Assembly: GCA_032717465.1 (NCBI GenBank)
Contig: CM064690.1
Location: forward strand, 26,080,653-26,144,652
Direction: 5' to 3'
Origin: Coenobita brevimanus
Taxonomy: Eukaryota > Arthropoda > Malacostraca > Decapoda > Coenobitidae
DNA length: 64,000 bases
Within the stretch, counting starts at the first letter, position 1. Every line of letters begins with the position of its first letter. The position numbers were made by a program, and so were the translations under genes. Below are positions 43,829-54,690 of the stretch, one piece after another. The notes beneath the pieces were generated by a model. The model was not told the origin of the DNA, did not search any database, and worked only from the letters and a program-made list of their open reading frames with translations.

Positions 43829-43829
43829 A

Positions 43830-44322
43830 ATAAACATCCATCCATCATCCAATCCCACACTGTCCCATGAGGAGCGCAGGAGCCCAGGGCTAAGCAGTTG
43901 GTCCCGACATCCAAGATGAGAGTGACCAGCCTCACTCATCCCTGAGTGGCATTACATGAGCAGTCAACCCCAACCATCCCTTGGATATAAACCTTCACCG
44001 GCTCAATCCGATTGGAGCGCAATAATTACTCACTAAACCACCAGGCGCCAAAATTCGGTTATATGGTTACCACCCAGCGTAGTAAATGGTTTCCTGATGT
44101 ACAGGAAACCATTTGGCTTGTCACTCAGTGTAGAGTCACCCACAGGCAGAAGGAAGAGGAAAGAATGAAGGAATGAAAGACAAAAGAGGGAGTGTAAAGT
44201 TACCCGTAGGCAGAAGGACAAGGAAAGAATGAAGGAAAGGAAGACAGAAGAGGATGGAAGGAAAGAAGGATGGAGGAGGGGAAAGGGCAGACACCCGACA
44301 TTACAACATCGAGTGAGTGGAT
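43830..44322 (-). mobile_element. SINE-like composite repeat, uninterrupted copy
   Basis: On the minus strand it has a tRNA-like part, with box A TGGTTTAGTGAGTAATT (44024-44040) and box B GGTTTATATCC (43983-43993), a body, and an end GGATTGGATGATGGATGGAT in ATGG repeats. Upstream of the tRNA part it carries a perfect hairpin: AAATGGTTTCCTG at 44084-44096 and its complement at 44102-44114, loop 5 bp. The same order occurs at 54.70-55.80 kb, where it is split by another element. An internal duplication of about 75 bp (GCAGAAGGA...GAATGAAGGAA) lies at 44145-44260. Confidence 0.72.
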
Positions 44323-44649
44323 GAAAATAACGAAAATAAGCATGAAAAAACAAACATACAGAAGACTCAAATATACACGCCATATCAAAATCCAAAAAAT
44401 AAAAATAAATAAACACAGAACAAAAATAAAAATACGCGAGAGATAATGACAACAAATCCTCCTTCCCTTGACCAAACATAAGGCCACTATTTCATCCCCT
44501 TATCGAGAGCAATTGGGGGAAAAGAGAGAGAGAAAAGAGAGAAAAAAGAGAGAGTGAGAGAAAATACCATGGGAGTGCTGTGATAAATTCCAGGCCATTG
44601 AAGGGAAACGCTGTGCTTATCTCATACGGATGGGGTAAATCATTGGTCA

Positions 44650-44697
<48 letters not shown>

Positions 44698-45250
44698 TAT
44701 CTGATTTCTCTCTTCCTCTCTTTCTTTTATTCATTAGTCATTCTGTATTCTGTTCGTTTTCTCTAGACGCCAATTTCTTACGTTTTCTTTTTGTTTTCCT
44801 TGTCAGTCAGTCAAGCTCCCTCATACCTCACCTTTCTTTCTTCCTTTCTCTGTTTTTTTCCACGCTCCTGTCCTCTCTTTCATTTCTCACTGTCTCTCCT
44901 TGCCTCTCTTTCTTCCTTCTTTTTTTTCCCCATACTTTCCTCCCGTCTACTCTTGATTTTTTCAGTTTTCTCTCTTTTCCTCACCTCTCCTCTTTATCCG
45001 TCAGTTTTCTCTCTTTTCCTAATTCCTTCTCTCATTTTTCCTTTCCTCTTCTTATTTTTTTCTCTTTTTCCACCTTCATCTCCTAATGTGTTTTCACCTT
45101 TACTCTCGTTTCTTCCCCTCCTTCCCCTCTTTGGTTCTTTCCTTTCTCTCTTTGTCCCTCCTTTCTCATCGCCTCGTCTGTCTTTACACTCTCTTTTCCA
45201 TCACCATTTGCACATTTCCCTGCCTCATCATAATTTTCTTTTTTTATGTT
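44650..45250. repeat. (CT)n and T/C-rich tract
   Basis: (CT)n at 44652-44693, then about 550 bp of TTTCTCTCTTTTCC-type pyrimidine sequence. Frames up to 168 codons are Ser/Phe/Leu. Confidence 0.85.
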
Positions 45251-45259
45251 ATTAACTCT

Positions 45260-45425
45260 TGCTTCTGGCGCTGGAGAGGGACGCCGTCACGTGGTGGCAC
45301 TTATATAGCCAAGCTGCTCCACTGCCTGGCTTATCAAACGTCCCTCGACTACTTCCCTATCCCCCAGAAAGATGATGGTGGACTGCAGAAGGGCAATTTA
45401 AGCCTCTAGTCCACTGGGCTTACAT
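45260..45425 (+). mobile_element. GGCGTCCCTCTCCAGC family repeat, copy 3
   Basis: GCGCTGGAGAGGGACGCCGT, CACGTGGTGGCACTTATATA, ATGATGGTGGACTGCAGAAG and CACTGGGCTTACATTTCAGA follow the order of copy 2, in the opposite orientation. Confidence 0.6.
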
Positions 45426-45704
45426 TTCAGATGAACCTAGAACCACGGCTGCTCCTGCTACTGTTACTGTGATGATAGTTTTCCGTTTTTATTCTAGCTA
45501 CGGTACCTCTGTTTTATTAAGTTGACATAGAATCTCCGTTACTTAATAAATTACAATAAAATGCCATTAGTCGCGTCCATACCAAATCCTTGCTTGCGCT
45601 GGCGGGTGCGAACGGGAACTGCTGCGGGTTACATTAATGCTGAACCCCCGCCCTCAACCGCCCGCACCCGCAAGCAGTGGGTCTGGACGCGGCCTTAGTT
45701 CGTT

Positions 45705-45800
45705 TAGTACAGTGACAATATTTCCATTCGTTTCGCCATCACCAGACGACATCATTCTGTTCAAAAAAATCCTCGTAGTGAAGGGGATAATTTCTATTGT
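45705..45800. mobile_element. Degraded ACGATTTTATTCAG MITE
   Basis: Left TTCGTTTAGTACAGTGAC, centre CCAGACGACATCATTCTGTT, right TCCTCGTAGTGAAGGGGATA, in the order of the 1.8-kb and 13.5-kb elements. Confidence 0.45.
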
Positions 45801-45965
45801 CTTTTTCTCTCTTTTTTGTATCATCTAATTTCTCTTTTATATCTCTCGCTTCCTTCTTCCTGTTTTTCGTTTCCTGGCACATGTTTTTCAGGCCGTCTTT
45901 CTCTCTTCTTGTTTGTCGCATTTTTCACTTCCATCATGTTCATTGTCTCTTGCTCTTCCTTTCAC

Positions 45966-45969
<4 letters not shown>

Positions 45970-46052
<83 letters not shown>
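45970..46052. repeat. (CT)n-(CA)n compound microsatellite
   Basis: About 17 CT repeats directly joined to about 24 CA repeats. Confidence 0.92.
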
Positions 46053-46054
<2 letters not shown>

Positions 46055-46159
46055 ACCGGATCCAGCACGGTCCCTCCGATATCAGGTTATATATTGGTGT
46101 TATGACTCTATTTTCTGGCCAGAAGGGAGGATGGGAGATTTATATGGCCAGTGTTTGTG

Positions 46160-47070
46160 AGTTCCGACGGGGATGGCAGGAAGGGGGGGAGGGTTGGGGG
46201 GGCGGAGGGAGGGGGAAGGTGGTGTAAAAAGGGAGGATAAAGGGTTGAGGTGTGTGGAGGGGGGAGTAAGTGTGTAAGGGGGGGTTTAGGATGTGTAGAA
46301 GGGGAGTGGGTGTGAAAGGAGGGAGGTGGAAGGTGGGGGAAGGTGGGATAGGGATGTGGAAGGATGCGTGTGTGAGAGTAGACTGTGGAAGGGAATGGGA
46401 TAGAGACGTGTAGAAGGGGTGGGAGGGGATGTGGGTGTGGGGATGGAGGGAGAGGGAAGGGGTGTGTAAAGGTGGAGGTGGATGGATGGGTGGGGTGTTG
46501 GTGAGGTGGAGGGTGGTAGGAGATAGTATAGAGAAGTGGGAGAATGGGTCGGTGGGGGTGCAGGGGTGGAAGGGAGGGGTGAGGAGTGTGTAATGGGAGA
46601 AGAATGGATGGGTATATGGGAGTAAGGGGTAGGGGAAGATGACAAAGTAAACTGGGAGATGGGTGGGTGGAGTGTTATGGTGGAGAGGGGGAGGGGTGAG
46701 TCAAATGTCCTTCAGAAGAGCCTTGCTTGGGGGAAAGACAGGGCGAAGGGAGAGGGAGGGGGAGAAAAAGGAAGGGGCGGAAAATAGAGAGAAGGGAGAC
46801 TAGCAAATATAAAAACATGGTAAGAATGTGAGAGAAAAGAGAGAAAGAGAGAGCAAGACAATTGGAAAAGAGAGTAAACGAACAGGGGAGGCGAAGGGAA
46901 GGAGAGGGTTAGGGAGGAGGGGAGGAGAGTGAAGGGAAAGATGAAGGAGGGAGGGAGGGAGGGAGAGAAATGGTGGGGAAGAGAGGAAATGGTGGAGAAA
47001 GAACAAGGAGAAGGGGGAGACAGGGAATGAAGAGAGGGAAGGAAAAGGGGAACAAGGGACGTACAAACTA
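46160..47070. repeat. 0.9-kb G-rich polypurine tract
   Basis: GGGGGAGGGTGTGG-type to 46700, with interspersed T, then GAAGGGAGAGGG-type to 47060. Minus frames of 119-148 codons are Ser/Pro/Thr/Leu. Confidence 0.87.
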
Positions 47071-47109
47071 ATGGAAAATATGATACAGTTGAGAATATGC
47101 GGGAAACAT

Positions 47110-47415
47110 AAAAGCAAACAACCACAACAACAACCACAACCACCACCATCATCAACAACCACTACATTTACCACAGTCCCCATAAATACCACAACTACCA
47201 CCATCACAGATACTGCAAGTCACAATCACCATATCAGGCACAGTTACCACAATCACTACCACCAAAACAACTACAGCAATCAACATTACCACCACCACAA
47301 TCAAGCCTCTACACTACACCCACCACTACCACCACCACAACACTTCCACCACCACCGCCACAGCCCCACCACCACCACCACAGTCCTTCTAACAAGCCAC
47401 CACCACAGTCACTCA
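47110..47415. repeat. Cryptic (ACC/ACA)n tract
   Basis: Irregular CACCACCACAACC sequence. The plus frame is Thr/Pro/His-rich. Confidence 0.8.
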
Positions 47416-48160
47416 ACATGGAAATAAGCAACAATATGGAATTCCGCCTCACCAACCTGTTTTATTGCAAATCCACACCACACCAATATACCATTATACC
47501 AGTGCGCTATACATATGCAGTTCACATAAATATACATACCGTCCCCCACATGCAAACGCTGCCTGTATGATGCCTGGGTTATGTGTATGGTAGCAGCTGG
47601 AGTGAGAGAGAGAGAGAGGATGCATCAACATGTTAAAGGATTGAACAACTCAGTAATATAAACACAGAAACACAAAAGTATGAGACGAGCAGAAAAGCAG
47701 CAATGATAGGAGATAGAAAAAAGGAACAGGAGAGCCAGGAAATGACAGGAGGAGACAGGGACAGAGACAGGAGACAGGAATAGGGACTAGGGATGAGGGG
47801 GGAGGGGAGAGAGGGAAGCTGTGATTGGACAGTGACAGGTGGTATGGTGGGGTGAGTTGTAAGGCAGTGAGACAATATTATGGTGAACTGAGAGAGAGAG
47901 AGGGGGGGGGGTTCGTGGTACAGAATGATGTATGATAGTAGTGTTAGTTGCTGTTTTTAATGTTTTTGTAGTAGCAGTAGAATTAGTAGTAGTAGTAGTA
48001 ACAGCAGCAGCAGCAAAGTAGTAGTGGTAGTTACGAAGTCAGGATTATCCCTACTCATTCGAAGTTTTTCCCCCTCCCCAACACTCCCAGAATATGTAAG
48101 TAACCCCTGAGATTATATTTACTAGTCTACCCTACAGCTCGGTGGCATAGAAAACGGGGA
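47416..48160. other. Non-coding, with (AGT)n near 47975-48025
   Basis: Short GA run at 47600-47617, purine-rich 47690-47830, G run at 47904, and about 15 AGT/AGC triplets. No gene. Confidence 0.5.
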
Positions 48161-48424
48161 TGGCGGCGAGGGATGAGGTACGGATGGGTGCGATGTGGAT
48201 GAGGGGTGGATGAAGGGTGGATGGCGAGTAAGCGAGTGGATGATCTATATGAATGAGGGGCTGTGGATGACTGGTGCGTGAGGGGGTAAAAATAAGTGGA
48301 TGAGATGGATGAGAATGAATGAAGAGTAGAAGAAGAATCGAGTGGATGAGAAGGATAAGAAAGTGGATGAGAATGAACGACGTCCTGTGGGATGATTATG
48401 TGGATGAGAAGACTATAGGTGGAT
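48161..48424. repeat. Degenerate GTGGATGA repeats
   Basis: GATGAGTGGATGA and AGTGGATGAGA phrases at irregular 15-30 bp spacing. They appear to be the diverged edge of the next array. Confidence 0.6.
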
Positions 48425-48800
48425 TGTGGTGGTTAATTAAGTGGATGAGAAGGATACAGGTGAGTTGAGGTGGTTAAGTGGCTAAAGGTGGACTGTGGTG
48501 GTTAATTAAGTGGATAAAGGTGGACTGTGGTGGTTAATTAAGTGGATAAAGGTGGACTGTGGTGGTTAATCAAGTGGATAAAGGTGGACTGTGGTGGTTA
48601 ATTAAGTGGATAAAGGTGGACTGTGGTGGTTAATTAAGTGGATGAAGGTGGACTGTGGTGGTTGATTAAGTGGATGAAGGTGGACTGTGGTGGTTAATTA
48701 AGTGGATAAAGGTGGACTGTGGTGGTTAATTAAGTGGATAAAGGTGGACTGTGGCGGTTAATTAAGTGGATAAAGGTGGACTGTGGTGGTTAATAGTATT
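48425..48800. repeat. 32-bp tandem array
   Basis: About eleven units of 32 bp: TTAATTAAGTGGATAAAGGT then GGACTGTGGTGG. Near identical, with GATGAAGG for GATAAAGG in two units and single TGATTAAG and AATCAAG variants. Confidence 0.93.
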
Positions 48801-48869
48801 GTGACTGTCATCCAGCCTGTCTCTCCCTGGAGGCGGGATCCTTAATTGATGGACTAATGTTGCGGCCGC

Positions 48870-49912
48870 TGTGCATGAGGGAGTGACAGGTGTGTGAGGG
48901 GAGGGTGAGGGGAAGCGGTGAGGGAAGGAAGGGAATGAGGGTGAGGGGAGGAGGGGAAAGAACGGGAAGGAAAGGAGGAAAAAGGGAAGGGATGGGGGTA
49001 TAGAAACGAGGGCAGACAGAGTAAAGGGGAGGAGAGGAAAGAAGGGGAAGGAAATGAGGAGAAAAAGGTAGGAGGAAGGAGGGGAAAGAGGATGAGGGAG
49101 AGGAAAGGAAGGAGGGGAAAGAGGATGAGGGAGAGGAAAGGAAGGAGGGGAAAGAGGAGGGAGGAACATGAGGGTAAAAACGAGGTGAGGAATGAGGGGA
49201 AAGGGGATAAAGGGAAGGTGGAGAATAGCCGGAAAGTGGGTGAGGGTGAGGGGAAAGAGGAGTGTAATGTAAACGAGGGTTGGGAGAGAAATACAGGAGT
49301 GGGGGGACTGTGGAGTGAATGATGGGAGGGAAGACTGGGGAATAAAGGTGAGGGGAGAAGGAGGGGTGACAGCTGTGAGAAGAGAGGAAGAGGAACAGCG
49401 AGGATGAGGGGAAGGAGGAGTGAAATGTGGAAGGGAGGAGGCCATAGGGGTGAGGAAAGGAAGGGAAGACTGAGGGATGAGGGAGGAGGGGAGAAGGTTA
49501 AGGGAGGGAGGAATGAAATGGGGTGACATTGTTTGGTGTGAAGGTAGGGGGAAGGAAAGGGATGGGGATGGGGATGAGCAAAGAGGGACGGGAGAGAGGA
49601 CGAGAGGACGAAAGGCTGATATAGTTGGATAAGGGTAGACTGAAGTGGGGAGGGGTAAGGGAGGGTAATGACAGTAGGAATAAGGGGACAAAGGAATAGA
49701 AAAAAATTACCCTTTCGACGATTTTTGATAGAGACTCCAGTGACTGTGGTACGAAATATCTTGTTGATGAGTCGAGGAAAGGAACAGGAAGGCAAGAAGT
49801 CCTCTCCACCTATCAATCCCTCCAGCTGAAACCGCCGTAGACCTTTAATAGGAAAAGATGAATGGGAAACTAGATTCTGCTGCGTCTTAACCTAACGATA
49901 AATGAAGGAGAA

Positions 49913-49965
<53 letters not shown>

Positions 49966-50407
49966 AGAGGGATAGGAAACAGGGTAAAGGGAGGGTTAAG
50001 AGGGAAGAGAGAGGAGGGGGGTGCAAGATGGAAGAGAAAGGAAAGAGGAAGGGATGGAAAAGAGAGGAAGGGAGGGAGTGGCGGGAGAGAGCTGAAAAGA
50101 GAAAAGAGCGAAATCGGAAAGAGCAGAAGAGAGGTTGGAAGAGAGCAGAGGGGAGTACAAAGGAAAGCAAACAATAACAGACCTAGGCTATTGGTTCTTT
50201 CAAGGCCGATCGTTTTAGAGTAAGCTATGACATGGCAGAGAGGGGTGAGAGGGGCGAGGGAGTGGGGTGAGAGGGTGAGAGACAGGGGTGAAAAGGGGTG
50301 AGAGGGACAGGGAATGGGGGGAGGGGTTGAAGGACAGGGGTGAAGAGGATGGGAGGGGCGGGGAGGCGGGTGAGTGGAGCAGGAAGAGTGAGGATGAAAG
50401 TATAAGG

Positions 50408-50446
<39 letters not shown>

Positions 50447-50640
50447 GGTTAGGGAGAGAGAAGGCAAAAGTGAGGGAAATGTGGAGAAAGAGAAGCAAAG
50501 GTGAAAGGGAGAAGAGAGGGGTGAAGGAAAAGGGTCAAGGGAAAGAGAAAGAACTAGATAAAGACTGAGAGACAAAGAAGTGAGAGAGGAGGAAGAGGTA
50601 AGTGTGTGGCCGAGGGAGGAGATGAAACTATGGGAAGGTA
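48870..50640. repeat. Polypurine tract with (GA)n
   Basis: Purine-rich on plus except 49690-49915 and 50175-50235. Contains a duplicated GGGGAAAGAGGATGAGGGAG unit near 49080-49160 and GA tracts at 49917-49965 and 50413-50443. The 309-, 320- and 203-codon minus frames are Ser/Pro/Leu/Phe translations. Confidence 0.87.
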
Positions 50641-50699
50641 ATTATAAAACAAAAACCCATTCAGTCATAAGCCATCTTTTTTCTTTATACCACTTTTTT

Positions 50700-50830
50700 T
50701 TTTCTTGTACCAGACGATTTTATTAAACTTATGACAGAATTCTAGTGGTTGAGGAGTTGAAAAATACGATATCGAGCCCTTCCAGTCTGAGATCTCCCTC
50801 CATACCTTAATAAAATCGTCTGGGCATAGC
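50700..50830. mobile_element. Palindromic MITE with paired ACGATTTTATTA motifs
   Basis: ACCAGACGATTTTATTAAAC at 50709 and TTAATAAAATCGTCTGGG at 50807-50823 are inverted, about 80 bp apart, with CCCTTCCAGTCTGAGA between them. It resembles the paired motif at 5587-5693. Confidence 0.6.
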
Positions 50831-50934
50831 AATACCAAAACAGGAAATGACTTAATTGTTTTTCGAGAGGACAGGAGATGCAAAAAACGACATTATTTTA
50901 GGAGACGCGATTCGGATTCACTGTTTCTCACATC

Positions 50935-51071
50935 CCACGTCCCCCTTCTCTCATCTCACATCCTTTCCTTCTTCCTTTTCCTTCCTTTCTTTCTTAACTC
51001 TTCCCCCTTCTCTTTCTCTTCCTTCTCCCCTGTCACTTCTCTCCTCATCCTTTCCTCCCCTTTCACACCCT

Positions 51072-51118
<47 letters not shown>

Positions 51119-51265
51119 CCCACCCCCTCTCAGTCCTTCTTTCTTCTCTCTTCCCTATCCCCTCCTCCTCTCTGTCTCTCTCTCTCCCTCACTCCCTCTT
51201 CTTTCTCCCCCTTTCCCAACCCCCTCCTCATCTCTCTATCTCTCTCATTCTCCCCACCCACCATA
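50935..51265. repeat. Polypyrimidine tract with (CT)n
   Basis: C/T-rich on plus, with (CT)n at 51072-51115. A separate (CT)n tract lies at 51452-51484. Confidence 0.87.
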
Positions 51266-51445
51266 TCTTACGGTATCCCTCAAACCGAGTGACAGACAGA
51301 CAGAAAATATTCATGGCCGAACAAGACAGGTTATGTGACGGAGAGAAGCCTTCGTTATTATTTATCTGGGCAAAGAGGAACACATAGAAAACGGGATGTC
51401 GTCGTTATAGCGGGGTGTCTTCGATAAATATGGGAAATGTAACTC

Positions 51446-51484
<39 letters not shown>

Positions 51485-51489
<5 letters not shown>

Positions 51490-52384
51490 ATGCTCATCAT
51501 CGTATTCTAATAAATTATTCTGATTACAATTTTATATAACTGAGCTTTGACGCAGGAAAGGTTGTCAGAATTATTCATCAACCAGTCATGAAGTAGATTT
51601 TAATTTCAGTCAAATCTATCTGTCTATATATCTTTCTGTCTACCTATCCATCTGTCTGTCTCTCTACCTATCTGTCTTTCTATCTAGAGAATTATTTTGA
51701 GAATCTGAAGAACTTATAACTGAGCAGCTAATCCTCTGATAAATTATAACTGAGAGCAAATAACGTAGCGGTGGTGGAAATGATAAAGGAAGAGAACTAT
51801 ACCTAAAAAATTATTGCCTTCGACACAGCTGGAGCGGTCGGCACATCTGTCATCACCGCCACCATCAACTACCCTCCTTCTTTTCATCATCAGTATCATA
51901 ACCATCGACATTACCTTCCTCCTTTTCCTTGTCATCGTCGTCGTCACTACCATACTCACCATCATCGTCATCATCATCACATACTCAAAGCTTTACCCAC
52001 TTATACGGTACCTTTTTTAGAATTCATCTTCAGGAAAAAAAAGATAGTGACCATTTTGGCTCTGATCTGTAAATGACCTCGTGCTTTCGGACAATGGCGG
52101 TGTGCCGAGGTGCGTGATGATGCTGCCTTGTTGGTATGTGTTGCTGATATCGTAGTCGTCGCCGAGAGTTTCGAGAAATGTGTTAGATTGTAGGGATTTT
52201 TAAGAGGAAAGAATGTTTGAGTTGTTCTTGTCGTGGATGGCAGGAGAAAGATAAATATGAGTCTAGGGTTTGACTGCAGTTTTATTTTTCAGAGGGAGTA
52301 TCTCACAAGAGCAGTACTGACGTGAGAGCGGTTTATGCCTGCCCTATGTTACTGTTGGGAATGGGGTGGCAATACCCACCCACC

Positions 52385-52392
<8 letters not shown>
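51485..52392. other. Non-coding, short CTGT/CTAT repeats and ATC triplets
   Basis: Tetranucleotide CTGTCTAT-type sequence at 51618-51690 and ATC/GTC-rich sequence at 51845-51985. No gene. Confidence 0.5.

Positions 52393-52446
<54 letters not shown>
52393..52446. repeat. (TA)n microsatellite, left of SINE
   Basis: About 27 TA repeats after a few CA repeats. Confidence 0.92.
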
Positions 52447-52449
<3 letters not shown>

Positions 52450-52651
52450 TCGGTTTGATTTGGTTTTACGCCTGGGATCCCTGCAGCGCTAAGGCGTTGC
52501 CCCTGGGTAGAGGACTTTTGGACTGGAGCGTGTAGCATTTTATGACCGGATGAACTTCCTGATGTCTACCAATGACCCTTGGGTGGATTCGATCCGATCC
52601 TCCGACCCTTCGGTCAGAGCGGAGCGCTCTAACCCACTGAGCCACGGCTGC

Positions 52652-52654
<3 letters not shown>
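52447..52654 (-). mobile_element. tRNA-derived SINE
   Basis: On the minus strand the 5' part is clearly tRNA-like: box A TGGCTCAGTGGGTTAGAGC (52626-52644), an anticodon-arm-like GCTCTGACCGAAGGGTC, and box B GGATCGAATCC (52585-52595, one mismatch to GGTTCGANNCC). A tRNA-unrelated body of about 130 bp follows and ends at (TA)n. Both sides are (TA)n, so the element inserted into, or carries, a TA tract. Not a functional tRNA: the body continues without a tRNA 3' end. Confidence 0.85.

Positions 52655-52712
<58 letters not shown>
52655..52712. repeat. (TA)n microsatellite, right of SINE
   Basis: About 29 TA repeats. Confidence 0.92.
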
Positions 52713-52715
<3 letters not shown>

Positions 52716-53639
52716 TTCGTTGAAAGTGATTGCAGGTTCTTCATTGTATATTTTTTCAGAATATTTTCACTTCACCTGAGGAGTGCCTTAGGCTCGTCTG
52801 GTAGGTTGTGTATAATTTCGCCGTAGTTTGTTCCGTCCATTTCATTTCCTGCAAGATCGCGATTTCGGGTCCCTTCAGTAACATTGGTAGATACATGTTT
52901 CTTCTTCCTTGACTGAGGTGAGAATGCGCTTAGCTGGTGAGGTGGGCACTTTTTAAATTCTTCCTCTTGAGGGTACAAACGAAAGTGTCAAGGCATCGCA
53001 ACTCCTTAAATTTCTATGCCACGGTAATGATTTTTCTTCTTGTGGAAGGAATTATATCCAACATACGTCTGTCTCTTCCCGTACTGTATATTTTCACATA
53101 TAACAATCAGTTGAGCTCTTAAAAACTTCAGCCCGAGTTGTAGATAGTTTATGTAATTCGTATTTTAGGTATGATGAGGCCTTTAATATAGTCGGGTTTT
53201 CATTCAACGGAACTGGGCCACTCCCACAACTTGAATACTGTCATAGTGACATGAAATCAGCTAAATTTTAATTAGAGGCAGTAGACTTCTTGGCTACTAG
53301 TCAGATCAACCCACTAATCTGACAAATTGAGTTAGCGATGTTTGTCAGGTTGGGGTAAACGCAGTCGTACTTTTTTTTCGAGCGATGTATTACGCATGTT
53401 ACTTCGATATCCTCTAAATTTATTACTCTCTTTTAATATAGGCAATTCCTTACATGGAATAGTAACATACAAGATTTAAAGATGAGATGAAGATAAATAG
53501 CTGAGGGAGTGATGCTACTTAGACAAGACAATTTTCCTTCAGATAGGAAGATGAATACATAACGTTATGACGAGGTTAATGATGTCACTTTCTTAAAGAC
53601 CCTCTCACACCAGTACTAGTGAGACTACAGATTGCATCA
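52713..53639. other. Non-coding, AT-rich
   Basis: No microsatellite longer than a few units and no recognisable domain in any frame. CGAGCGATGTATTACGCATG at 53379 resembles 38.81 kb. Confidence 0.45.
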
Positions 53640-53765
53640 GTATGACCAGTCAACTCCCTTCCCCAAACTCCCCCTCTGTTCTTCAGAAAGGAGGATGGTA
53701 GACTGCAGGACGACTTAAGCCTGCAGTTCACCGGGTTCATGTTCAGATGGGCCCCGAGTTGCAAC
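53640..53765 (+). mobile_element. GGCGTCCCTCTCCAGC family repeat, copy 4 (partial)
   Basis: GGAGGATGGTAGACTGCAGG, CGACTTAAGCCTGCAGTTCA and CCGGGTTCATGTTCAGATGG align with copy 3 at 45370-45430. The GGCGTCCC end is not recognisable. Confidence 0.5.
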
Positions 53766-54690
53766 TACTACTCCCCGCACCACATCAATTCTCTTGTTAT
53801 ACGCCCACTATAACATGCTCTTATAAACAAGTTTCAGTAAAGGAAGGGAGAGGGTGTAGGGGTGATGGTATGGGGGGAAGCAGTGGTTGAAAGGCAGGAA
53901 GTTAAGCAGGGTGAATGAAGTACGGTAGATAGGGGGAGAGAAGGGAAGGGATCGAAAGGAGGGCAGGGGGCTAGTAGTGCTCTATCATCTTTACAGCTGT
54001 GGATTTTGCTGGGCTAACAATATATAATGTTGATAGTTTTGCATACTGTTACATGACTGATACATTATATGTTGCTGAAGTTTTCATTGGATGACTTATT
54101 ATACACTAAAACTTAAGTACAAATTTATCTGACCAGCTTTAATATGTCACCGTTACGACAGCATGTTCATGTAAAAATGTCACAATCACAACAGCATGTT
54201 CGTGTAAATAAATTGAAGACCCTTTACTGATATTATATATGTAATCTGCCAAGAATAATATAATTTACTTGAGTTCTAAGAGGTTGTAGTTTAATCTATG
54301 AATCTCTTCATATTGCAGCGCTCTTAAGTACTATTCCACTGACATCTGTCTAGTGGCCATGTTGAACTGTGGGTAACCTGTTGCCCCCAAATGGTTCATA
54401 GTGTTATAAATTCTGTAAATTTTGTAAAGGTTAAGACATTGCTTTGATAGATCATGATCTCGTAGGCAACACCTTGAGGAAAATGAACATCTTGTGGGAG
54501 TGGCGGGAAGACAACTTGTGGGTTCGGGGCGCTGGGGGATAAATGGCAGTGGGGGCAGGACCACACACCTCCTGCTGGTTACTACTTGAACTACCTGACA
54601 ACCTTGCCCCATGACTTTTATCTGTTCGAATATTAGACCTCCTGCAACACAGAATAATTTTAATTTACTGGAGAAAACACTGCAATAAGA
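53766..54690. other. Non-coding, AT-rich
   Basis: A direct repeat of AACAGCATGTTCATGTAAA-like sequence near 54158 and 54190. A 125-codon minus frame at 54331-54708 has no recognisable domain. No gene supported. Confidence 0.4.

Noticed and set aside
48425..48800. Possible CRISPR-like array of 32-bp repeats
   Set aside because: The whole 32 bp repeats with no spacers; simple tandem array.
48762..49816. 309- and 320-codon minus-strand frames
   Set aside because: Overlapping frames in one purine tract, both Ser/Pro/Leu/Phe; typical low-complexity shadows.
52447..52654. Functional tRNA gene
   Set aside because: Box A and box B are good but no complete acceptor stem or 3' end follows. The sequence continues into a body typical of SINEs.
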